NCBI GenBank assembly: GCA_021838635.1
Contig: JAKCDC010000010.1
Location: 1 to 64,000, forward strand
Source: Pseudomonadota bacterium
GTDB lineage: Bacteria > Pseudomonadota > Gammaproteobacteria > Steroidobacterales > Steroidobacteraceae
Direction: 5' to 3'
Length of the DNA: 64,000 bases
The notes beneath the pieces are model-generated. The model was not told the DNA's origin. It did no database searches and was given only the letters and a program-made list of their open reading frames with translations. Below are positions 8,469-18,089 of this stretch, one piece after another; positions within the stretch are counted from its first letter, which is position 1, and the number at the start of each line of letters is the position of its first letter. A program made the translations under genes and the position numbers.

Positions 8469-9647
8469 TCAGCCGCGCGCGCGCGCCTCCAGGACTGCCA
8501 CTGCTGGCAGCTTCTTGCCTTCAACGAATTCCAGGAATGCCCCGCCGCCGGTCGAGATGTACGAAATCCCGTCCTCGACGCGGTACTTTTCGATCGCCGC
8601 CAGTGTGTCACCGCCGCCGGCGAGGGAGAATGCCTTGCTGCGCGCGATTGCCTCGGCAATCGCGCGGGTCCCCTCGCCGAACTGGTCGAACTCGAACACC
8701 CCGACCGGACCGTTCCAGAGAATGGTACCGGCATCCTGCAGCAGTGCCGCCAGCCGCTCCGCGGTGTCCGGACCGATGTCGAGGATCATCTCCTCGGCGC
8801 GCACCTCGTGGATCGAGCGTACGTCGGCGTGGGCAGTGGCCGCGAATTCCTTGGCGACCACCACGTCGGTCGGTAATGGGATCTCCGTGCCGCGCTCGCG
8901 CGCCCGGTCCATCAGCCGCCGCGCCACATCGGTGAGCTCCGACTCGCACAGCGACTTGCCGACTTGCACGCCCGTGGCGGCCAGGAAGGTGTTGGCGATG
9001 CCGCCACCGACGATGAGCTTGTCGACCTTCTCCAGCAGAGATTCGAGCACGGTGAGCTTGGTCGAGACTTTCGAACCTGCGACGATCGCGACCAGCGGCC
9101 GGGCCGGCTTCTCAAGCGCCCGCTCGAGCGCCTCGAGTTCTCCGACCAGCAGCGGACCGGCGCAGGCCACCTTGGCGAAGCGCGCCACGCCGTGCGTGCT
9201 GGCCTCGGCCCGGTGCGCGGTACCAAAGGCATCCATCACGAACACATCGCACAGCTGCGCCATGCGCCGCGCAAGCGTCTCGTCATCCTTCTTCTCGCCT
9301 TTATTGAAGCGCGCGTTCTCGCACAGCACCACGGTGCCCGCAGCGCACTGGAGGCCCTCGAGCCAATCGCGCTTCAGCGGCACCGGCTTACCGAGCAGCT
9401 CGGCCAGCCGCGCCGCCACCGGCTTCAGCGACAGCGCCTCGTCGAACTCACCCTCTTTGGGCCGCCCGAGATGCGACACGATGAACACCTGAGCGTGCTG
9501 GTCAAGCGCATAGCGGATGGTCGGCAATGCTGCGCGGATGCGCGCATCGCTCGTCACCGTGCCATCTTTAATGGGGCAATTGAGATCTTCACGGATCAGG
9601 ACCCGCTTGCCATGCAGGTCCGTATCCGTCATGCGCAGAAGGTTCAT
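8469..9647 (-). CDS. pgk: Phosphoglycerate kinase
   Basis: Transfers phosphate between 1,3-bisphosphoglycerate and ADP in glycolysis. The protein of 392 residues carries the N-terminal signature as [12 protein letters not shown] and the nucleotide-binding loop near the C-terminus as [15 protein letters not shown], together with [11 protein letters not shown] and the hinge-region [10 protein letters not shown]. The usual N-terminal consensus is RVDLNVP; here it reads REDLNCP, a modest divergence. The chosen start overlaps the gap stop as ATGA, indicating translational coupling. A longer frame upstream would add 18 residues inside gap and is not needed. Confidence 0.95.
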   Translation of the reverse strand: MNLLRMTDTDLHGKRVLIREDLNCPIKDGTVTSDARIRAALPTIRYALDQHAQVFIVSHLGRPKEGEFDEALSLKPVAARLAELLGKPVPLKRDWLEGLQCAAGTVVLCENARFNKGEKKDDETLARRMAQLCDVFVMDAFGTAHRAEASTHGVARFAKVACAGPLLVGELEALERALEKPARPLVAIVAGSKVSTKLTVLESLLEKVDKLIVGGGIANTFLAATGVQVGKSLCESELTDVARRLMDRARERGTEIPLPTDVVVAKEFAATAHADVRSIHEVRAEEMILDIGPDTAERLAALLQDAGTILWNGPVGVFEFDQFGEGTRAIAEAIARSKAFSLAGGGDTLAAIEKYRVEDGISYISTGGGAFLEFVEGKKLPAVAVLEARARG

Positions 9648-10660
9648 GACGCCTTGGACCAGGCGAGCGCGACGTCGATCATGCGGTTGGAGAAGCCCCA
9701 CTCGTTGTCATACCACGCACACACCTTCACCAGCGTGCCGCCGCTGACCTTGGTCAGCGTCGCATCGAACACCGAGGAGCGTGCATCGTGGTTGAAATCG
9801 CACGAGACCAGCGGCGCGGTGTTGTAGCCGAGCACCCCCTGCCAGGCAGAGGAGGCGGCCGCCGCGCGCAGCACATCGTTGACTTCCTCGACGGTGGTGG
9901 CCCGCTTGGCCGAGAAGGTCAGATCCACCATAGAGACGTTGATGGTGGGGACGCGCACTGAGAATCCGTCGAGCAGCCCCTTCAACTGCGGCAGCACCAG
10001 GCCCACGGCGGCCGCCGCGCCGGTCTTGGTCGGAATCTGCGACTGGGTCGCCGAGCGCGCCCGGCGCAGATCCTTGTGGTAGACGTCGGTGAGCACCTGG
10101 TCGTTGGTGTAGGAATGCACAGTCGTCATGAGTCCGGCGGCAATACCGACCGTGTCATGGAGCACCTTGGCGACGGGCGCCAGACAGTTCGTGGTGCACG
10201 AGGCATTCGAGACCACGGTATGTTTGCCCGAGAGCACACCGTGGTTGACCCCGTAGACCACGGTCGCATCGACGTCATCCCCGCCCGGGGCGGAGATCAG
10301 AACTTTCTTCGCGCCGCCGGCCAAGTGCGCCGAGGCCTTTGCCTTGCTGGTGAACAGCCCCGTGCACTCGAGCACGAAGTCCACCCCGAGACTGCCCCAG
10401 GGCAGTTTGGCCGGATCGCGCTCGGCGAGCACGCGGATGCGCTGACCATTGACGGACAGCGAGTCGCCATCGACGGTCACTTCGCCCGGAAATCGGCCGT
10501 GCACCGTGTCGTACTGCGTCAGGTGCGCGTTGGTCTTGGCGTCGCCGAGATCATTGATCGCGACGATCTGCACTTCGCTGGCGCGCTTGCCCTCAAACAC
10601 GGCACGCAGCACGTTGCGTCCAATGCGGCCGTAGCCGTTGATTCCCACCTTGATTGCCAT
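9644..10660 (-). CDS. gap: Glyceraldehyde-3-phosphate dehydrogenase, type I
   Basis: Oxidises glyceraldehyde 3-phosphate to 1,3-bisphosphoglycerate. All 338 residues are typical: [11 protein letters not shown] at 6-16 is the Rossmann glycine motif, and [12 protein letters not shown] at 151-162 carries the catalytic Cys155. The C-terminal [12 protein letters not shown] is also conserved. Residues INDL near 35-38 favour NAD over NADP. A GGGG Shine-Dalgarno-like run lies about ten bases before the ATG. The stop of a transketolase relic lies 24 bases upstream, in the place where an intact tkt stands in the tkt-gap-pgk order known from many bacteria. Confidence 0.96.
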   Translation of the reverse strand: MAIKVGINGYGRIGRNVLRAVFEGKRASEVQIVAINDLGDAKTNAHLTQYDTVHGRFPGEVTVDGDSLSVNGQRIRVLAERDPAKLPWGSLGVDFVLECTGLFTSKAKASAHLAGGAKKVLISAPGGDDVDATVVYGVNHGVLSGKHTVVSNASCTTNCLAPVAKVLHDTVGIAAGLMTTVHSYTNDQVLTDVYHKDLRRARSATQSQIPTKTGAAAAVGLVLPQLKGLLDGFSVRVPTINVSMVDLTFSAKRATTVEEVNDVLRAAAASSAWQGVLGYNTAPLVSCDFNHDARSSVFDATLTKVSGGTLVKVCAWYDNEWGFSNRMIDVALAWSKAS

Positions 10661-10684
10661 GAGCCGTAACCCCTTAACGTATGA

Positions 10685-11280
10685 TCAATTTGCCGTACCA
10701 AGCCGCCCGCCGATGTGGCGCTCCAGGCGCCCGGCGGTCAATCCGCACTGTGCAAGGCGCTGCGGATCACGGTCCGCGGCGCCGAAATCCTCGGGTCCGA
10801 TCACCCGGCTGTCGGAATCGACATCGGGTCGCCACGATAGCGTAGCGCCGGCCTCGACCGCCAGCCGCCGGCGCATCGTGCGTGGCGGTACGCTGCTGAG
10901 GGGGGACGGCGCGCCAGGGCCCGAGGGGGCAGTACCAGGGCGCTGGGCCCTGCAGGTTCCGCAATCCCCCGCCCCGCGAGCGACGGTGCATTGATGTTCC
11001 GGCCGGATCCGGCAGCGTCCCGACACTGCCGCGCGCATGATCCGGTCCACGCTCGCCCACCGTCGGCCGGAGCCGATCCGCGTATCGCGTCCCACCCTGT
11101 CACCGGCAGGCAGCTCGACCATGGGCTGAAATTTTATACAGGCCATCGCGCCGCTGCGCCCTGGGCGCGCCGAGCGCACTGCCGCCGGACTTGCCGCTCC
11201 CGGAGAACTCGCGCCGCGCGCAGTCATACGCATCCCGGCACGTTGCGCAGCGCGCTCGCAAGCTCTCGGCGTGTGCTCAT
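10685..11280 (-). pseudogene. tkt: Transketolase relic (N-terminal start, one internal piece and C-terminal end)
   Basis: Three transketolase-like pieces lie in the right order on the minus strand within 0.6 kb, where a full gene needs about 2 kb. (a) At 11280 an ATG preceded by AAGGAG opens MSTRRELASALRNV, matching the family start MSSRKELANAIRAL, then stops after 18 codons. (b) At about 10906-10950 the frame reads GPSALVLPPRALARR, like the family GPTALLLSRQNL motif. (c) At 10685-10876, in another frame, RRLAVEAGATLSW, then RVIGPEDFGAA and QCGLTAGRL, match the family end (VEAG, W, VG, FG, GFT). Most of the thiamine-diphosphate domain is gone. The similarity was judged by eye. The remainder shows no recognisable coding sequence. 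Confidence 0.72.
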
Positions 11281-11753
11281 CGGCTCCTTTCAGGTAGCGC
11301 AACCCCTCATCCCGCCCATCCGCGCGGGCACCGCTGCGCGACGTCAGGGGGAAGGGGGTCGGCATTGTCCTCCAGCGCATCCCAATGCTCAACGTCCAGG
11401 CTGGTGGCGGTGTGTGCCTGCCGGCTGTTGCACCGCAGCGAACCGGGAGATGAGCGCGCCCCGGCGGCACGCCTCACCGCGCCGCGGGCTACGCACCGAT
11501 CCGTCGGTTCCATCCCCGAACCGGCATCGGCTCGCGTAACTGTATAAACACTCAGATACGCACAGACCTCTCCCGCCGAGCCGACGCACGGCCCCGCAGG
11601 CGCGCAACCGATCCCAGACACCCCACGACCCGAAGGGAAGGTCTTGCGGGATCGAGGCTCTGCGCACTGTTGGCGACAGCGGAGCGCAGGACTCCCGTCT
11701 GGATGCCAACCAGTTCACTGCGGGTTAAGGCGTCTTTGTTACGCTGCGCGCAC
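11281..11753. other. Intergenic region without a recognisable gene
   Basis: About 470 bases between the transketolase relic and the phosphodiesterase gene. Open frames exist on both strands but their translations are Arg/Pro/Ala-rich shadows with no motif. The 11281-11295 end holds the old tkt ribosome binding site. No convincing promoter, hairpin with U-tract or RNA gene was seen. Confidence 0.5.
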
Positions 11754-12536
11754 ATGAGCAGCGTGCGTCTCATTCAGTTTACCGACCTGCATCTGTACGC
11801 CAGCGAGGACGGCGCATTGCGCGGGGTGGCGACGCTGCCCTCGGTGCGTCGGGCGCTGGCCCACGCGCAGCGTGGCCTGTGGCCGCCGGATGCACTGCTG
11901 GTCACCGGTGACATCGTGCAGGATGACCCGGGCGGTTATACGCATTTCCGCGATCTGTTCGGCGCGCTGCAGCTGCCGGTGTTGTGCCTGCCGGGCAACC
12001 ACGACGACCCGGCCCGGATGCGCGAGGCGCTCACCGAGCCGCCGTTCCTGACCGACGGATACCTCAAGCTTGGCCGCTGGCGCATCATTCTGCTCGACAG
12101 CGTGGTACGCGGCGCGGCCCATGGGGAGTTGAGCCACGGCAGCCTCGCCGCACTCGATGCGACGCTCGCCCAAGCCGAAGAGCACCCGGCGCTGGTGTGC
12201 CTACACCATCATCCGGTACCGATGCACAGCCGCTGGCTCGACCAGGTGGGCCTCGCGAACGCGCAGGCCTTCTTCGCCGTCATCGACCGCCACCCCAACG
12301 TGCGAGGCATTCTCTGGGGGCACGTGCACCAACGCTTCGAGGCGCTGCGCAAGGGCGTGCGGCTCCTCGGCACCCCCTCGACCTGCGCGCAGTTCAAACC
12401 GCTCGCCGAGGACTTCGCGCTCGATCCGCGGCCGGCGGCCTATCGCACGCTCGAGCTGTATCCCGACGGGAAGATCGTGACCGAGGTGGTCTGGATGGAC
12501 GCCGCGAGCGGCCGCGGATCGGTGAGCGCGGCGTAA
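11754..12536 (+). CDS. CpdA/Icc-like metallophosphoesterase (probable cyclic-nucleotide phosphodiesterase)
   Basis: Predicted binuclear-metal phosphodiesterase of the class III cyclic nucleotide family; in E. coli CpdA hydrolyses cAMP. From the ATG at 11754 the protein has 260 residues. The metal motifs are in order: TDLHL near residue 9, GDIVQDD, GNHDDP, LHHHPV and GHVHQ. All expected His/Asp ligands are present. The longer frame upstream (from 11670) adds residues without similarity. cAMP is the best guess for the substrate by family, but other phosphodiesters cannot be excluded. Cytoplasmic: no signal peptide. Confidence 0.85.
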   Translation: MSSVRLIQFTDLHLYASEDGALRGVATLPSVRRALAHAQRGLWPPDALLVTGDIVQDDPGGYTHFRDLFGALQLPVLCLPGNHDDPARMREALTEPPFLTDGYLKLGRWRIILLDSVVRGAAHGELSHGSLAALDATLAQAEEHPALVCLHHHPVPMHSRWLDQVGLANAQAFFAVIDRHPNVRGILWGHVHQRFEALRKGVRLLGTPSTCAQFKPLAEDFALDPRPAAYRTLELYPDGKIVTEVVWMDAASGRGSVSAA

Positions 12537-12622
12537 CGCGCGCTGCGGCACGCCATTGATCTTTGTGCTCGCGCTGGCTACTTTGCGCGGCTTGCGGACG
12601 CAATAAGCCACACGAGAACGGA

Positions 12623-14635
12623 ATGACTCGACGAACCCTGCCCCGGGGGCTGCTGCTCCTGAGCCTCCTCGCCCTCGCGCCCAGCGTTTTTGCGCGCGGC
12701 GTCACCCCTTACCTGCCGCTGAACCTCGATCCGGCGATGCAAAACGCCGTCGAGCGCGTGCTGATCCTCGGCGACGAACCCGTGCTGGCCCGGCCGATCC
12801 CTGCCGCGCTGGTCCAGGAGGCGCTGCCCAAGGCCTGCCGCGTCGACCGGCCGCTCTGTGATCGGGTGCGGCACTACCTGCGCCGCTACATGCACTCCAA
12901 CGGCGTGGAGTTCGCCAGCGTCTCGGTCGGCGTGACCGGCGGGCACTCCAACATCACGCTGCCGAACGCACACGGTGAGAAGGCGCAGAGTCCCTTCCAG
13001 ATCGCCGCGGCCGGCTATGTGCAGCCGAACTCGCACATTCTGCTCAATCTCGGCGGGGACATTTATAAGGGCCGCGTAACGCCGACCGGCACCATGCTCA
13101 GCCTGGGATTTGACTGGGCGCAGCTGGACATCGGCTACCGCGATCACTGGTGGTCGCCGCTCACCGACAGTTCCATGCTGATCAGCACCGAGGCGCCAAC
13201 CATGCCCTCGATCACGCTGTCGAACTATCAGCCGTTGACGCGCCTCGGCCTGCAGTACGAGATCTTTGTGGCGCAGATGTCGCAGTCGAGCCGCATCCAG
13301 CTGCCGAACTTCACCTTGACGCGCGGCCATCCGAAGATGGGCGGCGTACGGGTCAGCATCGAGCCGGTGAGCGGCTGGGGACTGTCGCTCCAGCGACTGC
13401 TGATCTGGGGCGGCGGCGCAGCCGGCGGGGAATCCTTCACCAACGTCATGCAGGCGTTCTTCAACCCCAGCAAGGCGCAGAGCACCGGATTCAACGCCGG
13501 CACGCACGTGGTAGGCAAACAGGAAGCCTCCGTCAGCAGCGAGTTCATCTTCCCCGGTCGTGTGCCATTCGCGGTCTATATCGAGTACGCCGGCAACGAT
13601 ACCGCCGACGGCAAGAACTACCTGCTCGGCAAGCCCGACATCTCCGCCGGCATCCAGTTTCCCCATATCGGTCCGTTCGACCTGACGTACGAGGTCGATT
13701 CGTTCTCCCCGTCCTGGTACGTGCACCCTGCGAGTCCGGTGCAGACCGGTTATCTCGATGGCATCACCAACTACGGCGCGAGCATCGGCAACTGGTTCGG
13801 GGATCAGCGCGTGCTCGCCACCTCGACCACGCTCGCCGATCAGGTTGGCGGTCAGAGCAACATGCTGCGCATCGGCTGGACGCCCCCGTTCGGCGGCTAC
13901 ATGCAACTGCGGCTGCGCTCACTGTCGAACGAAGCACAGACCATCTACGCCACCTACCCCTACCGCAACGAGTACATGGGCTCGCTGCGTTACACGCGAC
14001 CTTGGCACGGCTACGCTGTCGGCGCCGCGCTGCAGATGGGCAGCGATGTGTTCGGCGCGCACTACATACGCCTGGAGGGAACCGTGACCGACGGCTCGGC
14101 GCTGTTCAGCGGCGACTCGACCGGCGCCGGAGCGTTCGAGGGCAAGCGGCCGAAGGGCGACTGGCTGTTCGTACAGACGGGCGTGAACTACTACCGCATG
14201 CTCGTCAACCCGATGAGCACGGAGCGCTTCTATACCCGCTGGGCCGGCAGCCCAGACCTCACGATCGGCGCGCTGCGGCGCATCTCCAAACATCAGGACA
14301 TCGGCGTGGCGCTCGATGCGGATGCGATCAGCGGCCGGCTCATGCTCGGCCTGCGCATGATCGACTACCGATACCGCTTCACCTGGCCGATCGCCTTCCA
14401 CATATTCGCGGGCGCGGCGCGCTATTCACTCGCCACACCGGCCTACGGGCTGTATCTCGGCGCAGGCTTCGAGTGGCGCAAGTTCCTGCCGAACTGGGAC
14501 CTGGGCCTGGACTTCCGCAACGTGATCGACGCGAATCGGCAGCGTGACCTGCCCACCGATCCGCAGGGAGGGATCGGACCGTACTCGTTCACCAGCACTT
14601 ACAGTTACACGCTGTACGTGTCGCGGCGGTTCTGA
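12623..14635 (+). CDS. Wzi-like capsule-assembly outer-membrane protein
   Basis: Resembles the Wzi capsule-attachment family, outer-membrane beta-barrels that hold surface polysaccharide. The 670-residue protein has a cleavable signal peptide: MTRRTLPRG is basic, residues 10-23 are hydrophobic, and cleavage fits after SVFA. Features consistent with the family are the pattern DWAQLDIGYRDHWWSPL, many alternating aromatic strands and a C-terminal Tyr-Val-Ser-Arg-Arg-Phe ending typical of outer-membrane insertion. The chosen ATG (12623) follows a weak purine-rich site; a longer frame from 12563 would break the signal peptide. Three glycosyltransferases on the opposite strand follow, which supports a role with a surface glycan. 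No capsule polymerase or flippase is in the window. Confidence 0.8.
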   Translation: MTRRTLPRGLLLLSLLALAPSVFARGVTPYLPLNLDPAMQNAVERVLILGDEPVLARPIPAALVQEALPKACRVDRPLCDRVRHYLRRYMHSNGVEFASVSVGVTGGHSNITLPNAHGEKAQSPFQIAAAGYVQPNSHILLNLGGDIYKGRVTPTGTMLSLGFDWAQLDIGYRDHWWSPLTDSSMLISTEAPTMPSITLSNYQPLTRLGLQYEIFVAQMSQSSRIQLPNFTLTRGHPKMGGVRVSIEPVSGWGLSLQRLLIWGGGAAGGESFTNVMQAFFNPSKAQSTGFNAGTHVVGKQEASVSSEFIFPGRVPFAVYIEYAGNDTADGKNYLLGKPDISAGIQFPHIGPFDLTYEVDSFSPSWYVHPASPVQTGYLDGITNYGASIGNWFGDQRVLATSTTLADQVGGQSNMLRIGWTPPFGGYMQLRLRSLSNEAQTIYATYPYRNEYMGSLRYTRPWHGYAVGAALQMGSDVFGAHYIRLEGTVTDGSALFSGDSTGAGAFEGKRPKGDWLFVQTGVNYYRMLVNPMSTERFYTRWAGSPDLTIGALRRISKHQDIGVALDADAISGRLMLGLRMIDYRYRFTWPIAFHIFAGAARYSLATPAYGLYLGAGFEWRKFLPNWDLGLDFRNVIDANRQRDLPTDPQGGIGPYSFTSTYSYTLYVSRRF

Positions 14636-14643
14636 TCAACGGG

Positions 14644-14662
14644 CGCGCGAGTCACTCGCGCG
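14644..14662. terminator. Palindromic hairpin between convergent genes
   Basis: CGCGCGAGT and ACTCGCGCG flank a single base, forming an eight to nine base-pair stem. It lies between the stop of the Wzi-like gene (+) and the 3' end of the glycosyltransferase (-); the minus-strand stop codon (14652-14654) is at its centre. There is no U-tract on either side, so it may be a Rho-type or processing end rather than a classic intrinsic terminator. Confidence 0.4.
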
Positions 14663-15767
14663 TCGGGAAGCGCTGCTCGCCCGGGCCCTCCTGGCCGAGC
14701 AGCGCCTCGAAATCGCGAGCGATCTGCGCGAAGGCGAAATGGGCGCACACCCAGGCACGCCCCGCGGCACCCATCCGTTCGCGACGCTGCGCGTCGGCGA
14801 GCAACTCGCGGACCGCCGCCGAGAGCGCGCTGCTGTCTCCGGCAGCGGTGATCAGTCCGGTCACGCCCGGAATCAGCGTCTCGCGCAACCCGCCGGCGTC
14901 GGTCACGATCACCGGCACCCCGGCCGACTGCGCCTCGACCGACACCCGGCCGAAGGTCTCAGCGCCCACCGAGGGCACGACGATCAGGTCGCAGGCCGGG
15001 TAGAACTGCGCCATATCGAGCTGCCAGTCGAGAAAGCGGTGACGTGACGCATGCGCCGAGCGGGCCACCCGCCCGCGCAGCTCCTCGGTGTCCCGGCCAT
15101 CGCCAACCCACAGCACGCGCGCCTGCTCGAACTCCGCCAGCACCGGTTCGAGCGCCTCGAACAGCGCGAAGATCCCCTTCTCCCGCACCATGCGCCCGGC
15201 GTACCCGATGAGCACGTCCGCCGCCCCGATGTCGTAGCGCGCACGAATCTGGGCGCGCCACTCGGCGCACGGACGGAACAGTTCGGTGTCGATTGGGTTG
15301 TACAGCACCGCGGCGCGCGCCACGTTCATGCCCTGGCGCTGGTACTCCTCGCGGTGGAAGCGCGAGACCAGAATGAAGCGATCGGCGCGGTGCGCCAGCA
15401 TGCGCCGTGTCCGGCCGCTTTTCGGCACGACCGGCCAATGCCTGAAGAACGCCACTCGGGACCCGGTCAGGCGGCGCAGCCCCATGAACACCCAATGGAA
15501 GCGCCCGTCGCCCGTGACCAGCCAGTCAGGCCGCTCGCGCCGCGCCAGGACGATCGTGCGCACCACCAGGCGCAGACTGCACAGCGCCCCGGGCGTCACC
15601 GCAAGACAGTGCACGTCCGACTGGCGCAGGATGGCCTCGACCGAACTGCCGCCGCGTACCACGCAGCGCACCGTGTGGCCGCGCCGTGCCAGCGCAATTG
15701 CAAGCGCCGCGCCGTGCTGCTCGGTGCCGTAGCCGCGCGTGGTTGAATCCGCAAATAGAAATTTCAT
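14652..15767 (-). CDS. Glycosyltransferase family 4 protein
   Basis: Predicted retaining GT-B glycosyltransferase acting at the cytoplasmic face on an LPS-core or surface-glycan acceptor. The ATG at 15767 is preferred to the GTG at 15773 because GGAG lies eight bases before the ATG but only two before the GTG; this gives 371 residues. The C-terminal nucleotide-sugar domain contains IGYAGRMVREKGIFALFEAL, and VPSVGAETFGRVSVEAQSAGVPV carries the E-X7-E motif. The N-terminal region (GTEQHGAALAIALARRGH) is a typical acceptor domain. It is the last of three minus-strand glycosyltransferases and faces the Wzi-like gene. The donor sugar cannot be told. Confidence 0.88.
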   Translation of the reverse strand: MKFLFADSTTRGYGTEQHGAALAIALARRGHTVRCVVRGGSSVEAILRQSDVHCLAVTPGALCSLRLVVRTIVLARRERPDWLVTGDGRFHWVFMGLRRLTGSRVAFFRHWPVVPKSGRTRRMLAHRADRFILVSRFHREEYQRQGMNVARAAVLYNPIDTELFRPCAEWRAQIRARYDIGAADVLIGYAGRMVREKGIFALFEALEPVLAEFEQARVLWVGDGRDTEELRGRVARSAHASRHRFLDWQLDMAQFYPACDLIVVPSVGAETFGRVSVEAQSAGVPVIVTDAGGLRETLIPGVTGLITAAGDSSALSAAVRELLADAQRRERMGAAGRAWVCAHFAFAQIARDFEALLGQEGPGEQRFPTRE

Positions 15768-15848
15768 TCTCACCGCTCCCTCGGCCGTGACGCCCCCGGA
15801 TCGCGCCGCGCGGATTTGCCCGCCGCGGCGCGCATCCCGTCACAACCG

Positions 15849-16940
15849 TCAGGACTCGGCCATTGCCGCGGTCGCGACTCGACGCGCCGTCCCGCGCCCC
15901 CCCGGCAGAGTACACCAAGCTTCGAAGACTGCCTGCACCGGAATCTCGGCCGCTCGCTCATACTGCGGCGGACCGCCAAGGCCGATCACCGGGGAACCGG
16001 TCGGACTGCGTGGCAGCCACACCCCCTGCCCACAGATGCCGTAGAGCACCACCGCCGGCAGCCCGAGCGCCGCTGCCGCGTGCGCCGGGCCGGTATCCAC
16101 CGAAATCATGCTGTGCGCCGTCTCGATCAGCGCGAACAGCGGGCGCAGTTCCAGGCCCGCGACCTGCACATCGGGCAGTCCGATTGCCGCGCGCATCGCC
16201 TCGAGCATCGGGATCTCCTCGCGCGCCCCGCGCAGCACGATAAGCGCCTCGGGCAGGCGAGTCTGGATACATCCGATCAACTCGCGCCAGTGTCCGATCG
16301 GCCACGCCTTGTCGTCGCGGTCCCGCCAGCGGCGGCGCCGGCGTGCACTCATACTGCGGTGATTGCCAGGCTGCAGCAGCACCAGCGGCTGGCCGATCCA
16401 GCCGCGCGCACGCAGCCATGCGTCGCGCTCGCGGCGCTCAACATCCAGCACCGACAACCGCGGGGCACAGCGGCGATAGTCGGCAGGCAGCGGATAGTCG
16501 GTACCTTCCAGTGCTGCGGGCGTACGCGCCCCGAGCCGCAGCAGCGCGTCGACCCAATGGCCGCGCTCACCCGGCTCCTCGTCGATGAACAGGCAGCGGT
16601 CCGGATCTATGCCGCTCGTGGCGAGCAGCCGCTTCACGCGCGGCAGCTGCCGGTACTGATATTCCGCAATGTAGATCGGCCCCGGCGCGCTCGCACGCAG
16701 CGCGCGCACGAGATGCGGCCATTGGGAGGTGAAGGGAAAGGGCGCATGGCGCGGCAAACTCCAGCAGTGCGCCACATCGGGATGACCGAGAAACACGCTG
16801 GAGTTCCAGGGGCCGGCACCCACCACCTGACAGGGCATCCCGTAACGGCGGTGCAGCATCGCCAGCAGCGCGGTCTGCATGATCATGTCACCGACCCGGC
16901 CGTGGCGGATGACGAAAGGTTGAATGGGATGCGCGCTCAT
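15849..16940 (-). CDS. Glycosyltransferase family 9 (heptosyltransferase-like)
   Basis: Member of the ADP-heptose:LPS heptosyltransferase superfamily. The start used is MSAHPIQPFVIRHGRVGD (ATG at 16940), giving 363 residues; the R-H-G-R-V-G-D-M segment replaces the usual R-X-S-X-L-G-D start motif. The C-terminal donor-binding half has the GT9 hallmark ISVDTGPAHAAAALGLPAV. A stretch rich in arginine (about residues 205-220, SARRRRRWRDRD) is unusual. ADP-heptose as donor is likely by family but not certain, since GT9 members with other donors are known. Adjacent to two GT4 genes in the same direction. Confidence 0.85.
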   Translation of the reverse strand: MSAHPIQPFVIRHGRVGDMIMQTALLAMLHRRYGMPCQVVGAGPWNSSVFLGHPDVAHCWSLPRHAPFPFTSQWPHLVRALRASAPGPIYIAEYQYRQLPRVKRLLATSGIDPDRCLFIDEEPGERGHWVDALLRLGARTPAALEGTDYPLPADYRRCAPRLSVLDVERRERDAWLRARGWIGQPLVLLQPGNHRSMSARRRRRWRDRDDKAWPIGHWRELIGCIQTRLPEALIVLRGAREEIPMLEAMRAAIGLPDVQVAGLELRPLFALIETAHSMISVDTGPAHAAAALGLPAVVLYGICGQGVWLPRSPTGSPVIGLGGPPQYERAAEIPVQAVFEAWCTLPGGRGTARRVATAAMAES

Positions 16941-17027
16941 CGGTGCGATGCGGCCGGAACCAGATCCGTTATTGTGCCCGCCCCGGCGCTCAGGAGTGTA
17001 AGCAATTGCATGGAACATGCAGCGCGG

Positions 17028-18089
17028 TCACGGCAAGAGCGCCGAGCGCCAATGCTCGGCGACGGCCGTCAACTGAAATCGCCGATCCGCGCCCGTCAGC
17101 GGGCGCTCCCCGGCGCGCCAGGCGCTGATGCGCTCCAGGTACGCCCCGAACAGCCCGAGTCCGGCGGCCGTCCGTGCCGGCCAGGCGCGCCAGCGCGGCG
17201 ACAGCGGCGCACACAGCCGCTCGTAGGCGCGTTGTGCGCCGAGGACGGGCAGAATCTGGCGCTCATCGGCGAGGATCTCGCGCGCCGCGCCGCAATCATG
17301 GGTGAGCACCGGAGTACCGAGTGCATTGGACTCGGCGAACACCAGGCCGAAGGTTTCGGGAATCACGAAATTGGGGAAAAACGTGCACAGCGCGGTGCGC
17401 ACTTCGGCATGGATGCGCTCCTGCGGCTGCGGACCGAGGTAACGCACGCCCTCGAGCGCCCAGTGTCCCTGCTTGTAGCCGGGATTGCCCACCACGAGTT
17501 CCAGATCAGGCATCTTGCGGCGCAGGAAGCGGAATGCATCCAGCGTGTATTTCAGCCCCTTGTTCGGTGAGGAGAAAAACACGAGTTTTTGCACATCGAT
17601 GGGCGAGTCGTCGGGGCGCAGCGCCGCATCGATGGGATTGTAGATCGTGCGGGCCCGGATCGAGGCGGCGGCCTGCATCCAGCGCAGCGTCGCTTCGACC
17701 GATGCGCGCTGCGTGTCAGAGACACAGATGATCTGCACCTCAAGCGAGCGCAACAGATCGGCGCTCGAGGCCAACCAACGAGCGCGACGTGATCCCGGCC
17801 GCATCCGATCGTGCAACCACAGAAAGACGCGCGCATTGGGATAGAGGCGTTGGACGTCCGCCAGCGCGCGCGAATCGCGCACGAGGACCACACACCCGAC
17901 GGCCGGATCGCGCTGCGGCGGCTCATAGCGGCCACTCTGACGGGTGCGGTTGTGCTGTGCGACGCGGGCTCCGAGCGCATCGGCGACGCGCACGACACTC
18001 GCCTCGGTACCGCCGATCGCCTCGCGGCGCAGCGTGTCGCTGTCGTAGGCGCGTACGCAGGTCGGGTCGTAAAAAACGAGCGAATTCAT
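17028..18089 (-). CDS. Glycosyltransferase family 4 protein
   Basis: GT-B glycosyltransferase of about 353 residues from the ATG at 18089; a GTG five codons upstream (18104) is an alternative, and neither has a clear Shine-Dalgarno. The N-terminus reads MNSLVFYDPTCVRAYDSDTL and is followed by GGTEASVVRVADAL, the acceptor-side glycine loop. The C-terminal domain shows VFFSSPNKGLKYTLDAF, then PETFGLVFAESNALGTPV with the E-X7-E motif, then REILAD. First gene of the minus-strand trio. The sugar donor and acceptor are not predictable. Confidence 0.85.
   Translation of the reverse strand: MNSLVFYDPTCVRAYDSDTLRREAIGGTEASVVRVADALGARVAQHNRTRQSGRYEPPQRDPAVGCVVLVRDSRALADVQRLYPNARVFLWLHDRMRPGSRRARWLASSADLLRSLEVQIICVSDTQRASVEATLRWMQAAASIRARTIYNPIDAALRPDDSPIDVQKLVFFSSPNKGLKYTLDAFRFLRRKMPDLELVVGNPGYKQGHWALEGVRYLGPQPQERIHAEVRTALCTFFPNFVIPETFGLVFAESNALGTPVLTHDCGAAREILADERQILPVLGAQRAYERLCAPLSPRWRAWPARTAAGLGLFGAYLERISAWRAGERPLTGADRRFQLTAVAEHWRSALLP

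Noticed and set aside
7355..8935. Open frame of 526 codons opposite pyk and pgk
   Set aside because: Shadow of two clear glycolytic genes; no motif and Arg-rich.
10915..10952. CAGGGCCC/GGGCCCTG inverted repeat inside the transketolase relic
   Set aside because: Eight-base arms with a long loop, most likely coincidence in GC-rich decayed coding sequence.
10991..11539. 182-codon plus-strand frame near the transketolase relic
   Set aside because: Arg/Pro/Ala-rich, no motif, and the minus strand shows transketolase pieces in this region.
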